Source: Acorus gramineus
Lineage: Eukaryota; Streptophyta; Magnoliopsida; Acorales; Acoraceae
Reading direction: 5' to 3'
Assembly: GCA_030737835.1 (NCBI GenBank)
Contig: JAUJYN010000014.1
Location: forward strand, 720,819 to 784,818
Length of the DNA stretch: 64,000 nucleotides
Position 1 is the first letter of the stretch. Every line of letters starts with the position of its first letter. A program made the position numbers and the translations under genes. Shown here piece after piece: positions 54,564 to 64,000 of the stretch. The notes under the pieces are model-generated. The model saw only the letters and a program-made list of their open reading frames with translations, made no database searches and had not been told where the DNA came from.

Positions 54564-55509
54564 GTGAGTGGGCTTACAGATCTATTCATATGGGTTTTTA
54601 CCCTAGAACTATGTATTCTTGATTCTCAAATGTTGATTTAGATTAATTTTTCTAGCGATATTATAAGTTATTCATGCATTTATATTATGATAACTATGCA
54701 TGATTTTATTGTTGTACATATTGTAAAAAAAAAATTGCATCATTTATTGAATAAAGTTGCATGATTTAATTCCTTCATCATGTCATTTAAAATAGCATGA
54801 ATTATGCTATTCATGTTTCAAGAATTATTATAATACAATTTCTGATGCTTATGTTTTTGAAATAATATTTGGATTAAATGTTATCATTTTTGAGATTTTT
54901 GAAAAAATTTAAGACCAGCGGAGGCAACCTAGTCCTAGGAGAATTTATTAAGATGCACATCATAGCATATTTCAGGAATAAATCCCCCCGTTGTATTTCG
55001 CCTTTGGGGAGGAAGGTCTAGGACTCGAAGAGTCCTAAGATCGGTAAGGGGTGTGGTAAAACATTTTTTGCAGCGCCAGATTCCTTTGTTTGGAGTTTGC
55101 AGCAACCGGGGCATTCTGTGCTGGTGTTCTCGTAGTGATGACAACGGTGACCCATCAGCGTCTTCTAGAACGTCTCCTCGAGGGAGCTTTTTGAGCGATT
55201 TAGTCTCTTGGGGCTTGGCACACCTGTTTTGGGGGAATGGTTCTTTCAATTGAGAACCCTACCTAGTCATACCATTTAAAGTGCATGATTTCTATAACGT
55301 GGGCCAAGGATTGGGCCACGTGATTGCATTAAAATACTTTTATGTTCATGATCATGATTTTAAATTGATTTATCAAAGAAAATTCTTGTTTTTCACATAA
55401 CTTTATTATATATATATATATAACTATCATATGAGATAATATATCTGTGAGTCTACTCACTGAGTTAATCGCTCACTCTATTCCAAATGGCTGGTTGTTT
55501 CATAACTAG
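54564..55509 (+). other. Splice-like intron in the family D LTR
   Basis: GAG/GTGAGTGGG donor and TTTCATAACTAG acceptor, with ACTCACTGAG...GCTCACTC before the acceptor. Positional counterpart of intron 2 in A and B; splicing is inferred. Confidence 0.4.
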
Positions 55510-56452
55510 GTAGTTCATCTTCTGAGGATCAAGACAAAGCTTGAACTTTTCATACGCTTCAGGGATCTCGAGGTAGCAGTGTTGGAAAATAAATAATAGT
55601 CGTAGCCAACAATTTGGTTTTATTTTAGTTAGATGGCTCCCACAGGGGTGGTGTAGTATGTCTTTTCATTCTAGTATTTTGTTTCCATCAAACTGATATT
55701 TTGTAAGACCATGAGTGGTTTAAAAAATTTTGATATTGTTTTAATGTTTTATCATTTTCAGTTTTATCATATTAGTATGTTTTTTTTTAAAAAAAAAAAA
55801 TTGCACATTTTGGTTTTGTGTTTATATAGGTGTGGTAGCGACCCGTTTACCGTCCGATTAGCGGTTAAGTAAATGTGGGGCATTACAATAGGCCCCATTA
55901 TATAAGCTCCACTCATAGACCCCATGAGGTGTCAAATTTTTATTGGCCACCTAGTTGTCCATTACAAAAAGACAAAAAAGCAAAGTACATAACTATCCCT
56001 ACTTCCAACCGTTTTTTGTAATACATATTCACCACTTCAAAAAATCATTCTGGTCGACCTACTCAACTTCGACGAATGGTGTTACCACCCCTGGATTCCT
56101 TTTTTTGCTCTCTATCATATGAGAGGTGGTTCGACTATCTTTTAGTCCTCCTCCGGATTCCATATTTTTCAACCTTCATATCCACTTTTTGATGAATGTA
56201 ACTGACTTTTTACGAAATACTAAGATCAGATAAAAAAGTCACTTACATTTTATGCATATAACTTAGTTTTGAAATATATTGCACAAATAATTCAGTTAAC
56301 TAACTTTTATTATTTAAACATCTGTTATATTTCAAATATATAACTGGCTTACAAAATATAATGCATAAATGTTCATATTAGTTTGAAAATGTAACACAAT
56401 CATATGCCAATATAACATCAAAACTCTATAAAATCCTTCAAAAAACATATTT

Positions 56453-59400
56453 TGTTATATTTGTGTCACTTTTAACCTGCTGGTAACCGTTGGAGCGTTC
56501 TGGCAGTTTTTCAATTTTTTTCGGTTTTCGATCGGAACCGCTAATTTTTGGACTGTTAGCTATCGTCCTGAGTTAGAGGACTCCGATTGAAAATCTAACT
56601 GCATATTTGGTGTCCTGGTGCCATTTTAAGCCTCTCACGAAAATTTCATCGAATTCCGGCAACGTTTCCGAAATTTCGCAGTTCCGGGGCGTATCTGGGT
56701 TTTTAAGTCACTTGCTATATATATGTGTGATCTAATTTTGAGAAGCACTATTCATCATCCCTACCAAATGCATTTTCTCTCTCCCCTCTCTCCTTTTCTT
56801 TGATTTGTGCCCCCTAGACCCCTCAAACCTAAAAACCTAAAGCATAGGAAGTGTAGATCGGGTCACGATCTACACCCCGGTGCTTTCAAATCCCGATTCT
56901 GGAGAGATTTGCCCCTCCGCCCCCCCTCTCTTCTCCTCTGTTTTGGACCATTTTGAGGGCCAAGATAGATCCGGGTGGTGGAAGCCTTTTGGGAGAGGTT
57001 TCGGTGCGCGGAGAGCAACCGGACTTCCCTTCTTCCCCTCGGTAAGCCCTCTTTCCCCTCTTTTATTGCATAGATGCTTGTTAGGAGGTCGGATTTGGGG
57101 TTGGGAGGCGGTGGGCGGCGGTGGGTGGCCGTCGGAGGGCTGTGGTGGTGGTCGGAGGCCTTGGGGTGGTCGGTGTTGGTGGTAGAGGAGCTCGGGTAAG
57201 GAGCTAGGCTGTCCGGGCAGGGTGTTGGGCAGCCCCGGGAGGTTTGGCAACAGGCGCAGCAGGTGGGCGCACCAGGTGGCCGGGCGCGCGGGTGCGCGCG
57301 TAGGCGTGCGCGCGGCGTGCGCTCGGGTGGTGCTGCAGGCGTGCTGGGCGTGCAGGGTAGACTGGCAGGGCTAGCTTGGGTAGGATGGCTGGGCTGTGCG
57401 CGCGGGCAGGCCGGGCTGGCAGGCTGGGCGCGCAGGCGAGCAGGGCAGGAGGTGCTAGGGCATCAGGCGAGCAGTGCCGGGCGTGCAGGCTAACGGTGCT
57501 CGGGCCACTCGGCGACGCGTGCAGGCAGGCAACGCGGGCAGCAGCGTGGGCATGCTAGCAGGCGCGCTGGGCGCTGCCAGGCGCGCTGGGCGCGTGTTGC
57601 GCGTGCATGCGCGTGGGCGCTGGGTGAGGGTCCCGGGTGCTGGGCGCTGAGCGCTGGGAGCTGGTCGCGGATACCGGGTGTGCTGGGCGAGGGTGCTGAG
57701 CGCTGGGCGCAGGGGCGCTGGGCACCGCAGTGGTGTATGCGCGCAGGGCGCTGGGTTGAGGCGCAGTCGTGCGCGCGGTGAGGAGGGTAGAGGCTGGGGG
57801 TGCGCGCGGGGTGCGCGCGGAGCGAGGTGGTGCGCGCGGGCGAGGTGGTGCGCGCGGGGTGCGTGCGGGGCGAGGCGCTGCGCGCGGGGCGTGCGGGGTG
57901 CTCGCGGGCCAGCGCGAGGCGTGCGGGGTGTGCGCGGGCAGCTGCGCTGGGGCGCAGGGGGCGCGCGGTGCACCCGAGTGGCTCGGCTGCGGGTCCAGGC
58001 ACGCGGGCAGGGGCCCGGCGGTGAGCCTGGGTGCGCGGGCGGTGGCGCGGCGGCGCATCCGGGGGCGGGTAGCCGTGCGGGTGGTTGCCGGGGGTGCGGG
58101 AGTGTGTCGGGGTACTCGGGCTAGCGTGTGTGCGGGTCGTATGCACGTTTGCCCGAGTGTTGGTTGTTTGTTTGTGAGTTTTGAGAATTTTGATGTCTTT
58201 GGTAGTAGTTGTGGATTTTAACTCACCATATAGATGTCTGTCTTGCAGATCCTGATGGGCGGTCGCGCGACGACCCGATCTTCGGTGAGTGGGACAATCC
58301 AACCCAGTAGAGAGGCGTCATACGCATTTGGGCATATACCGACCTCTCCTGGGGCACCATGGATGTATATTAACCTGCAGTAATATGTAATCCATGCTTG
58401 TATGATTTACATGTAGAATGCATGCTACCCTAGTCTTTGTATGTTAAGGACTTGCACCCATAGGATAGGTGTAAGAGCCATGCACCATGCCCCTGTTTTC
58501 ATGCTAGGAAACCTCGGCCTATGCATGCGTCCTACTAGTTTATTTATTAAATTAAATGCTAGTGTATGTTAAATCGCATGCCTTAGATAATATTATAGGG
58601 AGGAGCCTTGCGAGGTCAACATTGAGACCCGTGTTAGGGTACTCCGTGTTCCTTGTTTGGTTGTCGGGATGTCCTGTATCGGGACCTCATGCTGCCCTCC
58701 CAAGGTTTCTAGTCCCAGTAATATTATAAGTAATGTTATATAACTGGTATGATTATTAGCATATTTAGTGAATATTATAGGGGAGGGGCCTTGCGAGGAC
58801 AGCGGTGAGACCCGGGTTAGGGTACTCCGTGTTCCTTGTTTGGTTGTCGGGGTATCCTATATCGGGAACTCACGCTGCCCTCCCGAGCTTCTTTCCCCCA
58901 ATGATATTACAACCTTGCTTTTATTGTACATGTTCCCCGCATCGTGGTTATGCGCCCTGGAGGAACTCTGAAGAGTTCACGACATTAGAGTTGTAGAGAT
59001 GTGTTGTCGACGGATCCGAGTGGATCATATGCGTATGGATGGGCTGTTCTGTTTCCCTTCGTTGGATCCGTGTAGAGACTGCCCCAGCGTGATAAGGTCG
59101 TCCCTTTCGAGGGATCCCATCACTAGGCGCCTCCCGATATTTGTGACGGACTGCGCTGAAGTTATGGGTGAAGGCCAGCGGCCTACGAAGTGGAGGAGAG
59201 ACTATCGGTGGACCAAGGGTGACCAACAGCCTAGTCAGTCCCAAAATCCTATGTCACCCGTGAAAGGGTGAGGGTGAGGGTGTAGTGGGTTGGCGATGAG
59301 CGACCTACTGGATTTGTGATTGGATGATTATCAGTCCCAATAGCCTATGTCACCCATTGATGGGTGAGGGTGAGGGTGTGGTGGTTCGGCGAGGTACGAA

Positions 59401-59935
59401 CCACTGGATTATGTTGTTATGTCACTTAGAGGATGGATAAATAATGGAATTGTGGTAAATATTGTCTGTGATGCATGGGTTGTGCTGTTCACTGAGCGTG
59501 TGGCTCACCCCTCGCATATGTTTTTCCCCAGTGGTCACTGAGCCTGAGCTGGAGCCGGAGCAGCAGTTGGAGCTTTCCGAGGGATTCCTTTAGTAGCGGA
59601 GCAGCGCTACGTTCCGCGAGTGCCAGAGGCTATCAGCATCCCTTCTTGACTGTATGTATTTTATTTCCGTGCTTGGCACGCGTTTGTATATATTCAGTTG
59701 TATTGGTGTATATTGGCTCTCACAGGACAGATGATTGAGTATCGAGTCTGTAGAATGTTTATTTACAGATTCAGTCGTTTGTTTCCACATTTGGTGTATA
59801 TATCATGTCAGCCCCCTTGTTATCTGTGTGTCATTCTGGTTGTTTGTGTATGATATATTATTGACCTCCTGTGTAGATTCTGATATTTTATATACACTTG
59901 CCGCGTCCCGGGGACGGCTGCCCTGGGGCATGACA
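56453..59935 (+). mobile_element. Solo LTR, family A (copy A8)
   Basis: 3483 bp, TSD TATTT at 56448-56452 and 59936-59940. TATA 56716, palindrome 56851-56875 (one substitution), intron 1 57042-58248 (donor CTCG/GTAAGC), intron 2 58285-59531, two-unit minisatellite 59236-59405. It shares with 6818-10488 the duplicated 185-bp module (58575-58890), the alternative exon 3 start and the GGACGGCTGCCCTGGGG-type terminus (here GGGGCATGACA). Confidence 0.96.
59236..59405 (+). repeat. LTR minisatellite, two units
   Basis: Stems GTGGGTT/GACCTAC (one wobble) and GTGGTTCG/CGAACCAC. Confidence 0.85.
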
Positions 59936-60617
59936 TATTTAACATCAAACACCAGATTCAAAGAAAAAATTGTAACCAAAAGCCAGATCAAAGGCTATCA
60001 TATTCAATATTAAACACCAAATTCAATAAAAAAAATTGTAATAAATGCAAAAACAAACAATAAGAAAGGTCATACCTGAATCGACAGATATTGAAAACGA
60101 TAGCCAAATCGATCAATTGTACAAAAAAGGTTAGTTACATTTGTGAATGTAACTAACTTTTACAATATATTCATATAACAAATCAGTTACATTCATATAT
60201 ATAAGTAACTTATAAAAAAATATATAGATTAGTTTGGAATGTAATTATCTTTTAAAAATTAATGCATATAAGTCCAATAAAATTATGAATATGTAACTGA
60301 CTTTAAATATTAAACAACAACATTCCAGATTCAAACTTCAACATCAAAACACTAGATCACAAAAACATGTAAAAATATATCAGATAAACTAATGCAATTG
60401 GTAATTTAAAAAAAATGGTGAAGATGGAGGTTGGAGGAGGTGGAGGTTGGAGGAAGGCTTGAAAAGTAATCAAACCACCTCTCATATGATAGAGGGCGAT
60501 GAGAGGAATTCAAAGGTGGTGACGTTGGTCGTCAGAGATGAACATGTAGACCGGAATGATTTTTTAAAGTGGTGGATGACTTAGAAGGGTATAAAAAGAA
60601 TTCTACATTTGCTTAAC

Positions 60618-61146
60618 TGTTATATATGTGTCACTTTTAGCCTTCTGGTAACCATTGGAGCATTCTGGCAGTTTTTTAGTTTTTTTCGTTTTTCGATCGG
60701 AACCGCTAAAATTTTGGATTGTTAGCTATCATCCTGAGTTTGAGGACTCCGATTGAAAATCTAACTACATATTATGTGTCCTGGTGCCATTCCAAGCCAC
60801 TCACGAAAATTTCATCGAATTCCGGTAACGTTTCAGAATTTCACAGTTCCGGGGCGTATCCGGGTTTTGACCGAGCGAGAAGTCATTGGGAGAGTTGACT
60901 TGGTCAAAGTGGGCCCATGACTTGGTCAACCCCTTTATTTTTTTGTGTGGTTGGGTTTACCCAAGTCAAACCTCACTTAAGCCTCTCTAATCCTCTCTTA
61001 ACCCTAATTAATCCTAGTTAACCTAATCTAAGTGTGGGGATTATATATAAGTGGAATCTAAAATATCTCCCCCACTATTCATCTTCTTCTCCAATGGATT
61101 TTCTCTCTCTCCCTCTCTCTTTTTCTTGGTTTTGACCTAGCTAGAG
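60618..61146 (+). mobile_element. Family A LTR, variant leader, interrupted at 61146 (copy A9)
   Basis: Starts TGTTATATATG and follows family A to GGGGCGTATCCGGGTTTT (about 60870). It then has about 150 bp not seen in other copies, with repeated GACTTGGTCAA, before its own TATA (ATTATATATAAG, about 61040) and leader (CACTATTCATC). It is broken by copy A10; the remainder would lie beyond the window. The candidate TSD of A10 is TAGAG (61142-61146), unconfirmed. Confidence 0.85.
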
Positions 61147-64000
61147 TGTTATATATGTGTCACTTTTAGCCTGCTGGTAACCGTTGAAGCGTTCTGGCAG
61201 TTTTTCATTTTTTTTCGGTTTTCGATCGGAACCGCTAATTTTTGGACTGTTAGCTATCGTCCTGAGTTAGAGGACTCTGATTGGAAATCTAACTGCATAT
61301 TTGGTGTCCTGGGGCCATTTTAGGCCTCTCACGAAAATTTCATCGAATTCCGGTAACGTTTTCAAAATTTCACAGTTCCGGGGCATATCAGGGTATTTTA
61401 AGTGACTCGCTATATAAATGAAATCTAAAATCTTGTTTGGCACTATTCATCATCCCTACCAAAAGCTTTCTCTCTCTCCCCTCTCTCCTTTTCTTCCATT
61501 CGAGCCCCTTAGAGCCCTCAAACCCAAAAACCTAAAGCATAGGAAGTGTAGATCGGGTCCCGATCTACACCCCGGTGCTTTCAAATCTGGATTCTGGCGA
61601 GTTTTGCCCCTCCATCCCCCCTCTCTTCTCCCTGATTTGGGCCATTTCGAAGGCCGAGAGAGATCCCGGCGTTGGAGGCCTTTGGGGAAAGGTTTCGGTG
61701 CGCGGAGAGCAACCGGACATCCCTTCCTCCCCTTGGTAAGCCCTTTTTCCTCTCTTTCCTTGCATAGATGTATGTTAGGGGGGTGGATTTGGGGTTGGGT
61801 GGTGGTCGGCGGCGGTGGGTGGTCGTCGGAGGGCTGTTGGTGGCGGTTGGAGGCGGTTGGGGGCCGTCGGAGTGGTGGTTGGCTGTCTCGGGCGGGCTGG
61901 CAGGCTGTCCCGGGCAGGCTGGCAGGCAGGCAGTGCAGCAGCCGGAGCAGATGGCAGGGCGCGCGCGGGCGTGCGCGCGGATGGAGCTGGCGCTGGGCGC
62001 GGGTGCTGGGCGTTGGGCGCTGGCGGGCGCAGTTGGGCGCGCAGTCACGCGCGGGTGCGTGCGTGCGGGTGCGCGGGTGCGCGCGGATTGGTCGCACAGG
62101 TGCGCGCGGGTGCTGGCGCGAGCGGGGGTGTGCGCGGGAGTGCGCGCAGGCGCGCGCGGGCATGCGCGCGCGCGGCAGGGCACCTGGGCACTATGCCTGG
62201 TGCGGGGCAGGGCGCCTGGGCATGCGCCTAGGCGCGGAGCTGGGGACCAGTGCGTGCGCGTGCTGGGGCGTGCGTGTGCGCGCGGGGCGCGCTGGGCTGG
62301 ACGCGCGATGCGCGCAGGCACGCGCGAGGGTGCGCGTGCGTGCGGCAGCGCGTCGGGGCGCGCGGGCAGGCGCGCGGCAGTGCGCCGATGGTGCCGGGGT
62401 GTGTGCGTGCGTGCGCATTCGTGCGTGCGGATGCGGGTGGCCGTGCGTGCGGCTGCCCGAGGGGTTTGGGAGTGAGTTGGGGTGCTCGGACTCGCGTGCA
62501 TACAGGCCGTATGTACGCTTGTCCGAGTGTTGGGTATTTTAGTGTATTTTTGTGTATTTTTAGTGTATTTTTGGGGTATTTGTGTATTTTACTCACCAAG
62601 TTGGTACTCTGTCTTGTAGATCTTGACGGACGGTCGCGCGACGACCCGATCTCCGGTGAGTGGGACAATCCAACCCAGTAGGGAGGCGTTACATGCACTT
62701 GGGCGTGTACCGTCCTCCCCTGGGGCACCATAGTAAATATTAACCTGTTTAATATGAAAAGCTATGAAAGCATGATAATCTGTAGTATGCATGCCACCCT
62801 AGATTTGTATGCTAGGGACTTATACCCTTAGGACCCGTATAAGAGCCATGCACCCTGTTATCATGTTTCCATGCTAGGAAAGCCCCGACCGATGCATGTT
62901 CCCATTTACTTTATTTATTTAAATAAAATGCGAGCATGTGATTATTAGCCTGTTTTAGCGAATATCATAGGGGAGGGGCCTCGCGAGGACAGCGGTGAGA
63001 CCCGAGCTAGGGTACTCCGTGTTCCTTGTTTGGTTGTCGGGATGTCCTATATCGGGACCTCACGCTGCCCTCCCAAGGATTCTTTCCCCGTTAATATTCC
63101 AACCTTGTTATAACTATTATGCATGTTCCCCGCATCTTGGTTATGCGCCCTGGAGGAATTCTGAGGAATTCAGGACATTAGAGTTGTTATGATGTGTTGT
63201 CTGCTGATCCGAGTGGATCATATGCGATGGATAGGCTGTTCTGTTCCCTTCGTTGGATCCGTGTAGAGACTACCCCGGCGTTGGAAAGGTCGTCCCGTGC
63301 AGGGCCTCCCATCAGTAGGCGCCTCCTGATTTGGTAGAAGGACTGTGCTGAATGTGGGAGTGGCCAAACGACCTACGGAGTGGGAGAGACTATCGGTGGA
63401 CCAAGGGCGACCAACAGCCTAGTCAGTCCCAAGAGCCTAGGTCACCTATTGAGGGTGAGGGTGAGGGTATGGTGGGCCGGCGATGTGGCGACCCACTGGA
63501 TTGTAAGTCCCAATATCCTTGGTCACCCAGTGAGGGTGAGGGTGAGGGTGTAGCGGGTGGCGGTAGCAACCCGCTGGTTTTGTGTAATTAGTCCCAATAT
63601 CCTTGGTCACCCATTGAGAGGTGAGGGTGAGGGTGTAGTGGGTTGGCAGGAGCAACCCACTGGATTGCGGAGTTGTTGCCATTTTGTGGCTTGAGTAATG
63701 TGATTGTGGATTAATAATATCTGGTTGTGGTTAATATAAGCTGTGATGCATGGGTTGTGCTGTTCACTGAGCTGTGGCTCACCCCTCGCATAATATTTTT
63801 CTCCAGTGTCATCTGAGTCGGATCTGGAGGAGGAGCTCCCCGAGGGACTTCATCAGTAGCGGAGTAGCGCCACGTCCCGCGAGTATCAGAGGCTATCAGC
63901 ATCCCTTTTACTTGTATGTATTGTATTCCGTGCTTGGGCACGTGTTTGTATATTATTTGGATGTCTTGTATATATTGGCTCTCACAGGACAGTTGATTAT
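61147..64000 (+). mobile_element. Family A LTR, cut by window end (copy A10)
   Basis: First 2854 bp of an A LTR inserted in copy A9. TATA 61411-61419, palindrome 61546-61570, intron 1 61736-62619 (acceptor TTGTAG), intron 2 62656-63806, three-unit minisatellite 63425-63664. It is closest to copy A6. Whether it is solo or full length cannot be seen. Confidence 0.93.
63425..63664 (+). repeat. LTR minisatellite, three units
   Basis: Stems GTGGGCCG/GACCCAC, GCGGGT/ACCCGC and GTGGGTT/AACCCAC. Confidence 0.85.

Larger units (their letters stand above)
46957..55887 (+). mobile_element. Solo LTR, family D, split by nested A LTRs
   Basis: 46957-47038 plus 53631-55887 (about 2.34 kb), from TGTTGGGTTCAGCCC to GTGGGGCATTACA, with near-matching flanks AGAGG/ATAGG (4 of 5). 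TATA CTATATAG at about 53675, an (AG)n tract at 53727-53753, a donor GTGAGTGGG at 54564 and an acceptor AACTAG at 55509. ACTCACTGAGTTAATCGCTC upstream of the acceptor parallels the motif of families A to C. Probably another chromovirus LTR. The 66- and 104-codon frames inside are not convincing genes. Confidence 0.75.
55979..60612. mobile_element. Inverted-repeat element (~1.15 kb) split by a solo A LTR
   Basis: Arms at about 56026-56185 and 60410-60575 are inverted copies (shared CTCTATCATATGAGAGGTGG, AAAAAATCATTC(T/C)GGTC); weaker similarity reaches 55979 and 60612. Inside are many AGTTACATT/AATGTAACT motifs in both orientations (56205-56400, 60120-60310). No transposase frame and no clear TSD; superfamily unassigned. 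55888-55978 between LTR D and this element shows nothing else. Confidence 0.6.

Noticed and set aside
54935-55253. Small genes in 54935-55253 on either strand
   Set aside because: They lie inside the putative intron of LTR D, overlap each other on opposite strands and show no recognisable domain.

Overview
This is a gene-poor stretch of a seed-plant nuclear genome, built almost entirely of nested transposable elements. The evidence is LTR retrotransposons primed by initiator-Met tRNA, a chromovirus-type chromodomain remnant, Mutator and hAT MITEs, and long AT-rich filler. The GC-rich LTRs and the hAT type lean towards a monocot, but I cannot name a species. I found no intact host gene, rRNA or tRNA. 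The many long open frames inside the GC-rich blocks are composition artefacts.

The dominant component is a Ty3/gypsy chromovirus family (Tekay/Del-like; called family A here) with LTRs of about 3.5 kb that start TGTTATATATGTGTCAC and end GGGGCGTGACA. Only one copy still has an internal region (27782-37541, TSD TTATG). It has a PBS, a frameshifted gag with one CCHC knuckle, a large pol deletion, an RT/RNase H scrap, a chromodomain remnant and a PPT. The other copies with both ends visible are solo LTRs with matching 5-bp TSDs: 6818-10488, 13568-17135 (minus), 41748-45251, 47039-53625, 49717-53260 and 56453-59935. Window-edge or nested partial copies lie at 1-2050 (minus), 60618-61146 and 61147-64000. 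Family B (2877-11721, 19449-22149) has a different U3 but shares its 3' half with family A. Family C (solo LTR 22631-25462 minus, plus a partial duplicate at 11722-17574) and family D (46957-55887) are more distant LTRs.

Layout: 1-2050 LTR A (minus); 2051-2876 MITE and hAT debris; 2877-11721 fused B LTRs carrying a solo A LTR; 11722-19448 first copy of a 4.2-kb segmental duplication (part of LTR C plus AT-rich flank), interrupted by a solo A LTR; 19449-22149 a 5'-truncated B LTR; 22150-27776 the second duplication copy, here with the whole C LTR inside a Mutator-like TIR element; 27782-37541 the internally deleted A element; 37547-41690 AT-rich DNA with a Mutator MITE and a 1.67-kb foldback element in an (AT)n tract; 41692-45442 a second MITE split by a solo A LTR; 45443-46956 AT-rich DNA with a Helitron-like 3' end; 46957-55887 a three-level nest (D, then A, then A); 55888-60617 an inverted-repeat element split by a solo A LTR; 60618-64000 an A LTR inside another A LTR.

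The most interesting signals are inside the LTRs. Two splice-signal-bounded introns recur in nearly every A and B copy, and the second also has counterparts in C and D. A 12-bp palindrome sits in the transcribed leader. An intron of about 0.6-1.4 kb contains a block extremely rich in CpG and alternating purine-pyrimidine. A minisatellite of about 90 bp carries, in each unit, a G-quadruplex motif followed by a hairpin whose stem changes in compensatory fashion between units.
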